A stretch of 64,000 bases of DNA from Lysobacterales bacterium (GCA_017302135.1 JAFLDZ010000006.1:1-64000); one strand, 5' to 3'. Positions 8,339 through 18,749 are shown, counted from the first letter of the stretch. Made by a program: numbers and translations. Notes: generated from the sequence alone by a model not told the origin.

Positions 8339-10258
8339 ATGAGCCAAGCTTCCAGTCCAGACAAATCCCATTCCCATGGCGGCCACGGCTCGGCCGGCAT
8401 GGCCGCGCTGGTCGCGGGTGCGGTCGGCGTGGTGTTCGGCGACATCGGCACCAGCCCGCTGTACACCATCAAGGAAATGTTCCATCCGCATTTCGGGCTG
8501 ACCCCCGATGCCGAAACGGTCAAGGGATTGCTGTCGCTCGGTTTCTGGTCGCTGCTGCTGGTGGTCACGTTGAAATACGTGATCGTGATCATGCGCGCCG
8601 ACAACGAAGGCGAGGGCGGGATCATGGCGCTGACCGCACTCGCGCAGCGCAGTCTGAAGGCCGGTTCGCGCTTGAGTTATGCGGTCGGCATCCTCGGCAT
8701 CTTCGGCGCCGCGCTGTTTTTCGGCGACGGCATGATCACCCCGCCGATCACCGTGCTCGGCGCGGTCGAGGGCCTGGAAGTGATCTCGCCGGTATTCACG
8801 CGCTGGGTGGTGCCGATCAGTCTGGTGATCCTGTGCGGACTGTTCGCGATGCAGCGCTTCGGCACCGCGAAGGTCGGCAAGGCGTTCGGCCCGGTGATGA
8901 TCACCTGGTTCATCGTGCTGGCGGCGTTCGGGACCTACAACATCGCCCAGAACCCGATCGTGCTCAAAGCGATGAATCCGTACTGGGCGTGGAATTTCTT
9001 CGCCACCCACAACTGGCATGCGGTGCTGATCCTCGGCGCGGTGGTGTTGACCGTGACCGGCGGCGAGGCGCTGTACGCCGACATGGGCCATTTCGGCAAG
9101 AAACCGATCCGCTGGGGCTGGTTCGGTTTCGTGCTGCCGGCGCTGTTGCTGAATTACTACGGTCAGGGCGCGGTGCTGCTGGAGAATCCGAAAGCGGTCG
9201 CCAATCCGTTCTACATGTCGATTCCCGACTGGGCGCAGATCCCGATGCTGATACTGGCGACGGTCGCTGCTGCGGTGGCGTCGCAGGCGGTGATCACCGG
9301 CGCGTTTTCGGTGACCCGTCAGGCGATCCAGCTCGGCTATCTGCCGCGACTGGCGATCCGCTACACGTCGAAGGACACGATCGGCCAGATCTACGTCCCA
9401 TCGATCAACTGGATGCTGCTCATCGCGGTGATCGTGCTGGTGTTGGCGTTCCGCAGTTCGACCGCACTGGCCACGGCATACGGGCTGTCCGTCACCGGCA
9501 CGATGCTGATCGACACCCTGCTGCTGGCGATCGTCGCCTACACGCGCTGGCCGGACACGCGGAAATGGGTGCTGCCGCTGTGCGGACTGTTCCTGCTGAT
9601 CGATCTGGCGTTCCTGTTCGCCAACGGCGCCAAGCTGATGAGCGGCATCGGCGCCTGGGTGCCGCTGTTCATCGGCATCACCGCATTCACGATGATGCGC
9701 ACCTGGCGGCGTGGTCGCGAATTGCTGCACGCCGAAATCCGCAAGGAAGGTATCCAGCTCGATACCTTCCTGCCCGGGCTGATGCTGGCGCCACCGGTGC
9801 GGGTGCCGGGCACGGCGGTGTTCATGACCGCCGACAAGACCGTGGTGCCGCATGCGCTGATGCACAACCTCAAGCACAACAAGGTGCTGCACGAGCGCAA
9901 CGTGTTCCTGACCGTCGACACGCTCAACGTGCCGCTCGCGCCTAAGGACAAGCGCCTGAAAATCGAGTCCATCGGCAACGATTTCTATCGCGTCGTCATC
10001 CGTTTCGGCTTCATGGAGACGCCGGATGTGCCGCTGGCGCTGATGCGCAGCTGCGACAAGGGCGGCATCTATTTCGACCCGATGGACACGACTTATTTCG
10101 CCAGCCGCGAGACCATCATCGCCAGCGCCAATCGCGGCATGCCGGTGTGGCGCGACAAGCTGTTCGCGGTGATGCATCGGAACGCGGCTTCGGCGACCGG
10201 GTTCTTCCGGATTCCCGGCAACCGCCTGGTCGAGCTGGGCTCGCAGGTGCAGATCTGA
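8339..10258 (+). CDS. kup: Low-affinity potassium transporter Kup
   Basis: A 639-residue KUP/HAK/KT proton-coupled potassium symporter in the inner membrane. The N-terminal [19 protein letters not shown] (about residues 32-50) is the family signature, followed by about 12 hydrophobic segments to residue ~430, and a hydrophilic cytoplasmic C-terminal domain. The ATG at 8339 ([15 protein letters not shown]) is preferred over an in-frame ATG at 8312 because the family N-terminus is short. It sits between ruvA and ruvB, an arrangement typical of xanthomonads and unrelated to recombination. Confidence 0.95.
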   Translation: MSQASSPDKSHSHGGHGSAGMAALVAGAVGVVFGDIGTSPLYTIKEMFHPHFGLTPDAETVKGLLSLGFWSLLLVVTLKYVIVIMRADNEGEGGIMALTALAQRSLKAGSRLSYAVGILGIFGAALFFGDGMITPPITVLGAVEGLEVISPVFTRWVVPISLVILCGLFAMQRFGTAKVGKAFGPVMITWFIVLAAFGTYNIAQNPIVLKAMNPYWAWNFFATHNWHAVLILGAVVLTVTGGEALYADMGHFGKKPIRWGWFGFVLPALLLNYYGQGAVLLENPKAVANPFYMSIPDWAQIPMLILATVAAAVASQAVITGAFSVTRQAIQLGYLPRLAIRYTSKDTIGQIYVPSINWMLLIAVIVLVLAFRSSTALATAYGLSVTGTMLIDTLLLAIVAYTRWPDTRKWVLPLCGLFLLIDLAFLFANGAKLMSGIGAWVPLFIGITAFTMMRTWRRGRELLHAEIRKEGIQLDTFLPGLMLAPPVRVPGTAVFMTADKTVVPHALMHNLKHNKVLHERNVFLTVDTLNVPLAPKDKRLKIESIGNDFYRVVIRFGFMETPDVPLALMRSCDKGGIYFDPMDTTYFASRETIIASANRGMPVWRDKLFAVMHRNAASATGFFRIPGNRLVELGSQVQI

Positions 10259-10282
10259 CGCCGGTCGATCGCCCGCACATGG

Positions 10283-10340
10283 GGTGCGCCCTGGCGCACC
10301 TGTATCTCGCGGGCAGTCGATCGGTGCGCCCAGGCGCACC
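10283..10340. repeat. Two 18-nt palindromes upstream of ruvB
   Basis: GGTGCGCCCTGGCGCACC lies at 10283-10300 and GGTGCGCCCAGGCGCACC at 10323-10340, starting exactly 40 bp apart. Each is an 8-bp inverted repeat around a 2-nt centre, and the pair differ only at one central base. They lie in the 163-bp gap between kup and ruvB. They could be operator sites for a dimeric regulator, or RNA hairpins ending the kup transcript, although no T-run follows either. Confidence 0.6.
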
Positions 10341-10409
10341 TTGTCCGACATGTCTTTGGCCGTGCCGCGGCCCGTGCGATAGCGTGCCCCAATGGCGTGT
10401 CCGGGCCGG

Positions 10410-10415
10410 CATAAT
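10410..10415 (+). promoter_or_regulatory. Possible -10 box of a leaderless ruvB transcript
   Basis: CATAAT ends 6 nt before the ruvB ATG, and no Shine-Dalgarno sequence lies between. The same 6-nt spacing is seen before queE and mtaD. A start site on or next to the A of the ATG would give a leaderless message. No clear -35 was found, so this is tentative. Confidence 0.3.
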
Positions 10416-10421
10416 GGCCGG

Positions 10422-11459
<1,038 letters not shown>

Positions 11460-11522
11460 GCACCGCAGACCGGGCATCGGTGTTCGCAGCGGTTCCGGGT
11501 TACGTTCGACCATCGCGACAGC

Positions 11523-11981
11523 ATGGCTTTCAACATGAACGCTGCATTCACCCATCCCGTCCGCGTTTACTGGGAAGATACCGACGCCGGTGGCGTCGTC
11601 TATCACGCGCAGTATCTGGCGTTTCTCGAGCGCGCCCGCACCGAATGGCTGCGTGCGCACGGGTACGGTCAGGAACTTCTACGTCTGCAGCACGATCTGG
11701 TCTTCGCGGTGCGGGCGATGTCGATCGACTTCCGTCTGCCGGCGCGTCTGGACGATGCGCTGCAGGTCGGCGTGACACTGCGCCAGTGCCGGCACGCGAG
11801 TCTGGTGATCGCGCAGACCGTCGAACGCGACGGCGTGCGTTTGCTGGATGCGGAGGTGCGGATCGCGGCGCTGCGCGCGTCCGATTTCCGCCCCCGGCCG
11901 ATTCCGGATGCGCTCTACCCCCAGCTGAAGGCGTTGCAGGAAGCCGCGTCGGAACACCTCAAACCATCGAACGCGGAGTAA
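11523..11981 (+). CDS. ybgC: Acyl-CoA thioesterase YbgC of the Tol-Pal cluster
   Basis: A 152-residue hot-dog-fold thioesterase. The signature VRVYWEDTDAGGVVYHAQYLAF (written here in part) near residues 14-35 carries the catalytic Asp of the 4-hydroxybenzoyl-CoA thioesterase type. In Gammaproteobacteria YbgC hydrolyses short- to long-chain acyl-CoA or acyl-ACP near the inner membrane and is linked to phospholipid metabolism. The gene is first in the tol-pal operon and ends 7 bp before tolQ. A second ATG 12 nt downstream (11535) is an alternative start. Confidence 0.93.
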   Translation: MAFNMNAAFTHPVRVYWEDTDAGGVVYHAQYLAFLERARTEWLRAHGYGQELLRLQHDLVFAVRAMSIDFRLPARLDDALQVGVTLRQCRHASLVIAQTVERDGVRLLDAEVRIAALRASDFRPRPIPDALYPQLKALQEAASEHLKPSNAE

Positions 11982-11988
11982 CCGAAAG

Positions 11989-12747
11989 ATGTTTTCACAA
12001 GCGATGCTGCTGCAGGCCACCGCCATCGAGCCGTTGTCCGACGCAGCGGGCGCAGCCAGCGCGCAGGGCGGCGGCTTGAATTACCTGCAACTGATGCTCG
12101 ACGCTAGCCTGCCGGTGCAATGCGTGATGGCGCTGCTGCTGCTGGCCTCGGTGGCGTCCTGGGTCATCATCTTCCGCAAGAAGCGCGTGCTCGACCGCGC
12201 GCAGAACGAAGCCGATGGCTTCGAAGAGCGTTTCTGGGCTGGCGCCGATCTCGGCCGGATCTATGCCGAAGCCAGCGGTCGCAAACAGCAGATCAGCGGC
12301 CTCGAAGCGATCTTCGAAGGCGGCATGCGCGAATTCAATCGCGTGCGCCAGCGTCGCGGCATGGATGCGCGCACCCAACTCGAAGGCGCGCAGCGCGCGA
12401 TGCGCGCGACCGTCTCGCGCGAGCTCGACGGTCTGGAACACAACCTCGAATTCCTCGCCAACGTCGGTTCGATCAGTCCTTACGTGGGCCTGTTCGGCAC
12501 CGTGCTCGGCATCCTGATGTCCTTCCACGGTCTTGCCACGATGAAAGAAGCGACCATCGCCACCGTCGCGCCGGGCATCTCCGAAGCCTTGCTGGCGACC
12601 GCGATGGGTCTGTTCGCGGCGATTCCCGCCGTCTGGGCCTACAACCGGTTCGCCACACGTGTGGAACGCATCGCGGTGCGCTACGACACCTTCACCGAAG
12701 AGTTCTCGTCGATCCTGCAGCGCCAGGCGCACATCGAAGACACCTGA
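11989..12747 (+). CDS. tolQ: Tol-Pal proton-channel subunit TolQ
   Basis: A 252-residue MotA/TolQ/ExbB family inner-membrane protein with three membrane segments: VQCVMALLLLASVASWVIIF at about residues 43-62, and two near 155-175 and 195-215 (VGLFGTVLGILMSFHGL and EALLATAMGLFAAIPAVWAY). With TolR it forms a proton-driven stator that energises TolA during outer-membrane constriction at division. Length and segment order are normal for the family. Confidence 0.96.
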   Translation: MFSQAMLLQATAIEPLSDAAGAASAQGGGLNYLQLMLDASLPVQCVMALLLLASVASWVIIFRKKRVLDRAQNEADGFEERFWAGADLGRIYAEASGRKQQISGLEAIFEGGMREFNRVRQRRGMDARTQLEGAQRAMRATVSRELDGLEHNLEFLANVGSISPYVGLFGTVLGILMSFHGLATMKEATIATVAPGISEALLATAMGLFAAIPAVWAYNRFATRVERIAVRYDTFTEEFSSILQRQAHIEDT

Positions 12748-12818
12748 GCGCTGACCCCGCACGCAACATCGAACCGTTGAACCCGTCGTACTGACGTCAG
12801 CACATCGAGAGAAACCGC

Positions 12819-13259
12819 ATGGCCGTCACCGCCTCCGGGCGCCGCATCCGCAAGCGCAAGCTCAAAGCCGAGATCAACGTCGTGCCGTACATCGACGTGA
12901 TGCTGGTGCTGCTGATCATCTTCATGGTGACAGCGCCGCTGCTGAATCTCGGCACCGATATCAATCTGCCGCAGTCGCGGGCCAAATCGCTGGAAACGCC
13001 GAAGGATCCGATCGTCGTCAGCGTCTATGCCGACGGCCGCTACGCGTTGATGCTTGAACGCGGCAAGAACCGCGAGATGACCGCCGCCGACATCACCGCG
13101 GAACTCAAAGCCATCCACGGTCAGAACGACAGCGCCACGGTGCTGGTCAACGGCGAACGCGACGCCAGCTACCAGACGCTGATGCAGGGCATCGACCTGA
13201 TCAAGGATGCCGGCATCACCAAGGTGAGCCTGGTCAGCCTGCCGACGGACGGGAAATAA
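12819..13259 (+). CDS. tolR: Tol-Pal proton-channel subunit TolR
   Basis: A 146-residue ExbD/TolR family protein. A short cytoplasmic basic N-terminus leads into the single membrane helix containing VVPYIDVMLVLLIIFMVTAP, whose aspartate (residue ~27) is the proton-binding residue of the channel; a periplasmic domain follows (VLVNGERDASYQTLMQGIDLIKDAG). It lies 71 bp after tolQ and 5 bp before tolA. Confidence 0.96.
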   Translation: MAVTASGRRIRKRKLKAEINVVPYIDVMLVLLIIFMVTAPLLNLGTDINLPQSRAKSLETPKDPIVVSVYADGRYALMLERGKNREMTAADITAELKAIHGQNDSATVLVNGERDASYQTLMQGIDLIKDAGITKVSLVSLPTDGK

Positions 13260-13264
13260 GTTCC

Positions 13265-14212
13265 ATGCGCGAAAATCGCGCCGACACTGTCCTCGCAGTC
13301 GTCTTTGCGCTGCTGCTGCACGCGCTGCCGCTGCTGCTGTTGCTGTTCGCATCGCTATGGCGCGCACCGCCATCGTCCGCCGCAGGCGAACCGATCAGTG
13401 CCGACGTCGTCGATCTCAACGCGCTTCCGGCCAGCATGCGCAGCGCGTTGCGACGCGAGCCCGAACCGCTGGCGCAGGCGACACCACCGCCCGAGCCGCA
13501 GTCGGAGGCATTGGACGAGCCGCTGCCGGAAGAATCGCTGCCCGAACCGCTGGAAGAAACGCCCCCCGAACAGCAGTTGCAGCCGCAGGAGCAATTGCCC
13601 GATCCGGACGATATCGATCAGCAAGAAGTGAAGCCCGATTCCACCGCGTCCGACACCGCCGCGCGCGAACAGGAAGCGAAGCAGCGCCAGGGCCAGGTCG
13701 ATCTGACCGAACGCGAACGTCAGCAGCAGGCCGAACAGAAAGCCCGCACTGCGATGGAACTCGAACGCGAGCGCCAGCTCGCCGATATCCGCCGGCAGCG
13801 GGCGGAACAGCGGCGTGCGATCGATCTGGCGCAGGAGAAGATCGATCAGATCGCCGATCGCGAAGCGCGGCGCGCATCCGCTGCCGCCGCCAACGCCAGC
13901 CCGCCGCCGGGCAATCGCGGTACCGAACCGAATCTCAGCGCCGCCTACACGAAGGCGCTGACCGACGCGATCCGCAACAACTGGACCCAGCCGGACAATG
14001 TCTCGTCGCTGCAGGTCTGCAAGATCATGATCCGGCAGATCCCCGGCGGCGAGGTCATCGACGCCCAGGTCGACCCGTCCTGTCCCTACGACGAACAGGG
14101 TCGGCGTTCGGTCGAAGCCGCCGTGCTGAAGGCGCAGCCGCTGCCGTACCGGGGGTTCGAGAGCGTGTTCAGCCGCAACCTGACCATCAATTTCCGGGCC
14201 GAAGACCGTTGA
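13265..14212 (+). CDS. tolA: Tol-Pal envelope-spanning protein TolA
   Basis: A 315-residue TonB/TolA family protein. Residues 8-32 form the inner-membrane anchor (VLAVVFALLLHALPLLLLLF). A proline/glutamate-rich stretch (about 65-120) and a long charged coiled coil rich in E, R, Q and A (about 125-205) span the periplasm. The C-terminal globular domain (AYTKALTDAIRNNWTQPDN to the end) contacts TolB and Pal and carries the two expected cysteines (VCKIM and DPSCPYD). The low-complexity part makes exact domain edges uncertain. Confidence 0.94.
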   Translation: MRENRADTVLAVVFALLLHALPLLLLLFASLWRAPPSSAAGEPISADVVDLNALPASMRSALRREPEPLAQATPPPEPQSEALDEPLPEESLPEPLEETPPEQQLQPQEQLPDPDDIDQQEVKPDSTASDTAAREQEAKQRQGQVDLTERERQQQAEQKARTAMELERERQLADIRRQRAEQRRAIDLAQEKIDQIADREARRASAAAANASPPPGNRGTEPNLSAAYTKALTDAIRNNWTQPDNVSSLQVCKIMIRQIPGGEVIDAQVDPSCPYDEQGRRSVEAAVLKAQPLPYRGFESVFSRNLTINFRAEDR

Positions 14213-14309
14213 AGCCGATCGTGCATGGCCGCCCGAGTCCGGGTTCATTCATCTTTCTGACCACTTTCGCGGCCAAGCTGTCCGCTCCCGTGAGTTGCCC
14301 GGATACCCG

Positions 14310-15674
14310 ATGACCCGATCCCTGTCGCTGAAGACGATGCTTCCGGAAACACTCCAAGTGAAGAACCTGCTTTCGAAAGCCTTCCTGTTCGCACTGATGC
14401 TGCCCTTCGCAGCCTTCGCGCAGTCGCGCGGACTGGAGATCGACATCGTCGGCGGCAATGCCTCGGCAATGCCGATCGCCGTGGTGACCATGCCGTATCA
14501 GGGTGCCGGCACGCCGCCACCGACCGATGTCGCCAGTGTCGTACGTGCGGATCTCGCCCGCTCCGGCCAGTTCCGGCCGATGCCCGATACCGAGATGGGC
14601 GCGCAGCGTCCGACTCGAGGCAGCGAGATCGATTTCGGTTTCTGGCAGCAGGCGAAGCAGAATTATGTCGTCGTCGGTCGGGTGCTCGATGCCGGCGATG
14701 GCGCTTATCGCGTCGAGTACGAATTGTTCGATATCGGCAAGAACCGTCTGCTTGCGTTCGCGCTGACCGCACGCGCCAACGCGATGCGCGATGTCTCGCA
14801 TCAGGTCGCCGATGCCATCTACGAAAAAATCACCGGCGTGCGCGGCGCGTTCTGGACCCGCATCGCCTATATCACCGCTGCCGGGCTGGGCAAGGACACG
14901 CGCTACGCGCTGATGGTCGCCGATGCCGATGGCTACAACCCGCAGACCGTCGTGCGTTCCGACAAGCCGCTGCTGTCGCCGTCGTGGAGTCCGGACGGAC
15001 GCAAACTCGCCTACGTGAGTTTCGAGCGCGGAAATTCGTCGATCGTCATTCAGGACATCGCCACCAGCGCGCGCGAAACCGTCGCCGGTTTCAAGGGCAT
15101 CAACGGTGCGCCGAGCTTCTCGCCCGACGGCCGCAAACTGGCGATGGCGCTCTCGAAAAGCGGCAACCCCGAAATCTATGTGATGGACCTGGGCAGCCGC
15201 GCGCTGACCCAGCTGACCAACCAGTTCGGTATCGACACCGAGCCGACTTGGAGCGCCGACGGCAGCCTGATCTATTTCACCTCCGATCGCGGCGGCAAGC
15301 CGCAGATTTATCAGGTGTCCGCCGGTGGCGGCAGCGCCAGCCGCGTCAGCTTCCAGGGCGGCTACAACGCCAAGGTCACGGTGTCCTACGACGGCAAAAA
15401 GCTGGCCATGGCACAGGGTAGCGGCAACGTGTACCGTATCGCGATGCTCGACCGCAGCCTCGGTTCGCCGCGCTGGTCCATGCTTTCGCCGGGTTCGCTC
15501 GACGAATCGCCGAGCTTCGCGCCGAATGCGAGCATGGTGCTGTATGCAGCGCGCGAGGGCCGCCGCGGTGTGCTCTACGCGGTGTCCGCCGATGCCCGCG
15601 TCCGCCAGCGTCTGGTGTTGGCCAACGGCGATGTGCGCGAGCCCGCCTGGGGCCCGTATCGCCTGCCGCGCTGA
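14310..15674 (+). CDS. tolB: Periplasmic Tol-Pal protein TolB
   Basis: A Sec-exported periplasmic protein of about 454 residues with an N-terminal D1 domain and a C-terminal six-bladed beta-propeller, seen as repeated WSPDGRKLAYVS / FSPDGRKLAM / WSADGSLIYFTSDRGG segments. It shuttles between TolA and Pal. The start is uncertain: ATG 14310 gives a long n-region, while a GTG at 14358 gives a compact signal peptide VKNLLSKAFLFALMLPFAAFA directly before QSRGLEIDIVGG. The operon continues into pal. Confidence 0.93.
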   Translation: MTRSLSLKTMLPETLQVKNLLSKAFLFALMLPFAAFAQSRGLEIDIVGGNASAMPIAVVTMPYQGAGTPPPTDVASVVRADLARSGQFRPMPDTEMGAQRPTRGSEIDFGFWQQAKQNYVVVGRVLDAGDGAYRVEYELFDIGKNRLLAFALTARANAMRDVSHQVADAIYEKITGVRGAFWTRIAYITAAGLGKDTRYALMVADADGYNPQTVVRSDKPLLSPSWSPDGRKLAYVSFERGNSSIVIQDIATSARETVAGFKGINGAPSFSPDGRKLAMALSKSGNPEIYVMDLGSRALTQLTNQFGIDTEPTWSADGSLIYFTSDRGGKPQIYQVSAGGGSASRVSFQGGYNAKVTVSYDGKKLAMAQGSGNVYRIAMLDRSLGSPRWSMLSPGSLDESPSFAPNASMVLYAAREGRRGVLYAVSADARVRQRLVLANGDVREPAWGPYRLPR

Positions 15675-15751
15675 TGATGTCCCGCCTGCGCTTCCCGCCG
15701 CTTCCGAACCATTCCCCCGTGACTCACACCGCGACAAAGACGAGGACCACC

Positions 15752-16297
15752 ATGAACACGACCACCCGAGTGCTGATCACCGCGATCCTCTGCGTGACCG
15801 CCGTTGCCTGCACCAAGAAGGTCAAGGAAGACCCGAACACCTCCGCCACCGACAGCACCAACAGTGGCACCACCACCAACCCCGGCACCGGCACGGTGAC
15901 CGACAACGGCCCGATCCGCACCGGCGCTTACGGCCCGGGCGATCTGGACACCGACGCCTGCCTGCGCCAGCGCGTGGTGTATTTCGATCTGGACCAGGAT
16001 GCGCTGAAGCCTGAATTCCAGAACATCGTCGCCTGCCACGCCAAATATCTGCGCGATCGTCCCAGCGCGCGCATGACCCTGGAAGGCAACGCCGACGAAC
16101 GCGGCAGCCGCGAATACAACGTCGGTCTGGGCGAACGTCGCGGCAATGCGGTGTCGTCCTCGGTACAGGCGAACGGCGGCTCCGGCGGCCAGATCACAGT
16201 GGTCAGCTACGGTGAAGAGCGCCCGACCTGCACCGATTCCAGCGAAGACTGCTGGAGCCGCAATCGCCGGGTCGAAATCGTCTACACCGCGAAGTAA
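15752..16297 (+). CDS. pal: Peptidoglycan-associated lipoprotein Pal
   Basis: A 181-residue outer-membrane lipoprotein. The signal peptide MNTTTRVLITAILCVTAVAC ends at the lipidated cysteine; the lipobox A-V-A-C has alanine at -3, a tolerated departure from the usual L. A threonine/serine/glycine-rich linker follows, then the OmpA-like peptidoglycan-binding domain (VVYFDLDQDALKPEF to the end, with LEGNADERGSREYN carrying the meso-diaminopimelate-binding Asp/Arg residues). The start at 15752 is chosen for the signal peptide; 26 extra upstream codons are open but unlikely. Confidence 0.95.
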   Translation: MNTTTRVLITAILCVTAVACTKKVKEDPNTSATDSTNSGTTTNPGTGTVTDNGPIRTGAYGPGDLDTDACLRQRVVYFDLDQDALKPEFQNIVACHAKYLRDRPSARMTLEGNADERGSREYNVGLGERRGNAVSSSVQANGGSGGQITVVSYGEERPTCTDSSEDCWSRNRRVEIVYTAK

Positions 16298-16306
16298 GGT
16301 TGTCGC

Positions 16307-16332
16307 ATGGGGCATCGTTCGCGATGCCCCAT
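16307..16332 (+). promoter_or_regulatory. UUCG-tetraloop hairpin between pal and cpoB
   Basis: An 11-bp perfect stem ATGGGGCATCG / CGATGCCCCAT closed by a TTCG tetraloop begins 10 nt after the pal stop. There is no T-run, so it is probably an mRNA 3'-end stabiliser or a partial attenuator that lowers cpoB expression relative to pal, not a full intrinsic terminator. Confidence 0.6.
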
Positions 16333-16419
16333 CGCGTCCATACGTGGTCCGCGCTTCACATCGCCGGGTCCACTGCTGTCGTGTCTTTTCGTAACACCTC
16401 TCGCCTGGGTCGTGCCGTC

Positions 16420-17250
16420 GTGATCATCAGACGTTTTCAGTTGTCCGCCTGTCTCGTGCTTGCCTTGATGTTCGCCGCGCCGGTCTCCGCGCAGCGCGTG
16501 AGCACCGGCGATCGCCTCACCGCGCTCGAACAGCAGCTCTCCGCGATGCGTTCGGGCAATCTCGATCTGCTCAACCAGGTCGGCGAATTGAAGACCGAAG
16601 TGCAATCGCTGCGCGCGCAGATCGAAGAACTGCAGCAGCAGCTCGAACAGCAGAAGCAGAGCGGTCGCACCCAATATCTCGATCTCGACGGCCGGCTCAA
16701 CCGGCTCGAAAGCGGTGCGCCTGCGCCGCCCGCCGTATCCGCTCCGACCGTATCGACACCCGCTGTATCGACACCCGCCGCGCCGCCGTCGGTGCCGGTG
16801 CCGAACGTGCAGGACACGCCGCCGCGCGTGTACGGCGACGCCGCGACTCTCGGCAAGGGCGTCGACGAGCGCAGTGCCTACAACGCCGCCTTCGATGCAT
16901 TGAAAGCCGGCCGCTACGCCGAATCCGCGCGCATGTTCCAGGCCTTTCTCGATGTCCATCCCAGCGGCGCCTACGCTCCGAATGCGATGTACTGGCTGGG
17001 CGAAAGTTATTACGTCACCCAGAACTACGCGCTGGCGCAGGAACAGTTCCAGAGCCTGATCGACCGCTACCCCACCCACGACAAGGCCGCCGGCGCATTG
17101 CTGAAAGTCGGCCTGTGCCAGTACGGCCTGCGTCAGCTCGACGCCGCCGAAGCCACGCTGGGCAAGGTCGTGGCGCGCTATCCCGGCAGCGAAGCGGCGC
17201 GCACCGCCGACGACCGCCTGCGCGCGATCCAGCTGTCGCGGGTGCGTTGA
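16420..17250 (+). CDS. cpoB: Cell division coordinator CpoB (YbgF)
   Basis: A periplasmic protein of about 276 residues from the GTG at 16420, which gives a clean signal peptide (IIRRFQLSACLVLALMFAAP, cleaved after VSAQ). A trimerising coiled coil (about residues 30-75, LEQQLSAMRSGN to LQQQLEQQ), a proline/valine linker, and TPRs from residue ~145 (AYNAAFDALKAGRYAESARMF, YWLGESYYVTQNYALAQEQF) follow the CpoB plan. It coordinates PBP1B with the Tol machine. In-frame starts at 16300, 16324 or 16381 would remove the signal-peptide position. Confidence 0.9.
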   Translation: MIIRRFQLSACLVLALMFAAPVSAQRVSTGDRLTALEQQLSAMRSGNLDLLNQVGELKTEVQSLRAQIEELQQQLEQQKQSGRTQYLDLDGRLNRLESGAPAPPAVSAPTVSTPAVSTPAAPPSVPVPNVQDTPPRVYGDAATLGKGVDERSAYNAAFDALKAGRYAESARMFQAFLDVHPSGAYAPNAMYWLGESYYVTQNYALAQEQFQSLIDRYPTHDKAAGALLKVGLCQYGLRQLDAAEATLGKVVARYPGSEAARTADDRLRAIQLSRVR

Positions 17251-17298
17251 TCCACAGCGATGTCGCTGTGGGCGCGTGAGGGAAGCCCCGTCGTCCGA

Positions 17299-17304
17299 TA
17301 AAAT
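17299..17304 (+). promoter_or_regulatory. Possible -10 box of a leaderless queE transcript
   Basis: TAAAAT ends 6 nt before the queE ATG, with no ribosome-binding site between. The geometry would put transcription initiation at the start codon. No convincing -35 was seen; see the related sites before ruvB and mtaD. Confidence 0.35.
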
Positions 17305-17310
17305 GCCGCG

Positions 17311-17988
17311 ATGACCCCCGTCGCTCCCGCTGCGGCCGCCGCAGCGGCGGACCGCCTCAAGATCACCGAAATCTTCCTGTCGCTGCAGGGCGAAGCCCGC
17401 GATGCCGGATGGCCGACGGTCTTCGTGCGCCTCACCGGCTGCCCGCTGCGCTGCCAGTACTGCGACACCGCCTACGCGTTCTTCGGCGGCGAATGGCGCG
17501 ATATCGACGGCATCCTGGCTGAAGTCGCCAGCCACGGCGTCCGCCATGTCTGCGTCACCGGCGGCGAGCCGCTGGCCCAGAAACGCTGTCTCGACCTGCT
17601 GCGTCGCCTATGCGACGCCGGCTATCGCGTGTCGCTGGAGACCTCGGGCGCGATCGATATCGCCGATGTCGATCCGCGCGTCTCGCGCGTACTCGACATC
17701 AAGACGCCCGGTTCGGCCGAGGTGGACCGCAACCGCTGGGACAACCTGCCGCTGCTCAGCGCGCACGATCAGATCAAGTTCGTGATCTGCAGCCGCGACG
17801 ACTACGACTGGGCGCGCGGCATCGTCGCCGAACATCGCTTGAGCGAACGCTGCGACGTGCTGTTTTCGCCGAGCAAGGGCGAGATCTCCGCACGCGATCT
17901 CGCCGACTGGATCGTGCAGGATCGTTTGCCGGTGAAATTCCAGATGCAGTTGCACAAAGTGCTTTGGAACGACGAGCCCGGTCGTTGA
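17311..17988 (+). CDS. queE: 7-carboxy-7-deazaguanine synthase QueE
   Basis: A 225-residue radical SAM enzyme that converts 6-carboxytetrahydropterin to 7-carboxy-7-deazaguanine in queuosine synthesis. The cluster motif is [15 protein letters not shown] (C-x3-C-x2-C, about residues 47-61), preceded by the substrate-binding [13 protein letters not shown] and followed by [10 protein letters not shown], which binds SAM. Its stop overlaps a 16-codon ORF (TGATG) that leads into queC, so queE and queC are probably translationally coupled. Confidence 0.95.
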   Translation: MTPVAPAAAAAAADRLKITEIFLSLQGEARDAGWPTVFVRLTGCPLRCQYCDTAYAFFGGEWRDIDGILAEVASHGVRHVCVTGGEPLAQKRCLDLLRRLCDAGYRVSLETSGAIDIADVDPRVSRVLDIKTPGSAEVDRNRWDNLPLLSAHDQIKFVICSRDDYDWARGIVAEHRLSERCDVLFSPSKGEISARDLADWIVQDRLPVKFQMQLHKVLWNDEPGR

Positions 17989-18038
17989 TGATGTTGTCGA
18001 AGAAGATGTTGTCGAAGAACAGGACATGCTCCGAATGA
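17988..18038 (+). CDS. Possible 16-aa bridging ORF between queE and queC
   Basis: [16 protein letters not shown] is encoded between queE and queC. Its ATG overlaps the queE stop (TGATG at 17986-17990) and its stop overlaps the queC ATG at 18035 (ATGA). It contains a perfect 15-bp tandem repeat, GATGTTGTCGAAGAA, at 17990-18004 and 18005-18019. The double overlap suggests a coupling device that carries ribosomes across the gap; an encoded functional peptide is not shown. Confidence 0.4.
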   Translation: MMLSKKMLSKNRTCSE

Positions 18039-18721
18039 AACCCGCCGTCGTACTCGTCTCCGGAGGCATGGACTCCGCCGTCGTGCTCGCCATCGCCCGT
18101 GAGCAGGGCTTCGCGCCGCACGCGCTCAGCGTGCGCTACGGCCAGCGCCACACCTCCGAGCTCGACGCCGCCGTGCGCGTCGCGGCAGCCATCGGCGCGA
18201 CCGCGCACAAGACCGTGAATGTCGACCTGCGCAGCCTCGGCGGCTCGGCGCTGACCGCAGACATCGATGTGCCCATCGACACCGACGGCCACGTCATCGG
18301 CGCCGATATCCCGGTCACCTATGTGCCGGCGCGCAACACCATCATGCTGTCGGTCGCGCTGGGCTGGGCCGAAGTGCTGGGCGCCACCGACCTGTTCTGC
18401 GGCGTCAACGCGGTCGACTACTCCGGCTACCCGGACTGCCGCCCGGAGTTCATCGCCGGCTTCGAAGCGCTGGCCAATCTCGCGACCAAGGCCGGCGTCG
18501 AGGGCGCCGGCTTCCGCGTCCACGCCCCGCTGATGCGGATGACCAAGGGCGACATCGTCCGCGAAGGCCTGCGCCTGGGCGTGGATTTCGCACAGACCGT
18601 GTCCTGCTATCAGGCCGACGCCGAGGGCCGCGCCTGCGGTCACTGCGACGCCTGCCGGCTGCGCGCCGAGGGCTTCGAGGCCGCCGGCGTGCCCGATCCC
18701 ACCCGTTACGTCGCCGGCTGA
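18035..18721 (+). CDS. queC: 7-cyano-7-deazaguanine synthase QueC
   Basis: A 228-residue ATP-dependent enzyme that turns 7-carboxy-7-deazaguanine into preQ0. The PP-loop is [12 protein letters not shown] near residues 6-17, and the zinc-binding cysteines occur at the C-terminus in VSCYQ and [11 protein letters not shown]. The ATG at 18035 is chosen because an AGGA sequence lies 10 nt upstream; an in-frame ATG at 18026 is too close to it. The product feeds tRNA queuosine modification. Confidence 0.95.
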   Translation: MKPAVVLVSGGMDSAVVLAIAREQGFAPHALSVRYGQRHTSELDAAVRVAAAIGATAHKTVNVDLRSLGGSALTADIDVPIDTDGHVIGADIPVTYVPARNTIMLSVALGWAEVLGATDLFCGVNAVDYSGYPDCRPEFIAGFEALANLATKAGVEGAGFRVHAPLMRMTKGDIVREGLRLGVDFAQTVSCYQADAEGRACGHCDACRLRAEGFEAAGVPDPTRYVAG

Positions 18722-18743
18722 CCCATCCGCCTGCGGTTTGAGC

Positions 18744-18749
18744 TAAAAT
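18744..18749 (+). promoter_or_regulatory. Probable -10 box of the tRNA-Lys promoter
   Basis: TAAAAT is followed by the GC-rich discriminator GCGCGCCCC, the arrangement of stringently controlled stable-RNA promoters. It lies about 57 nt before the mature tRNA. The -35 region (CTGCGG area) is weak. Confidence 0.45.
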
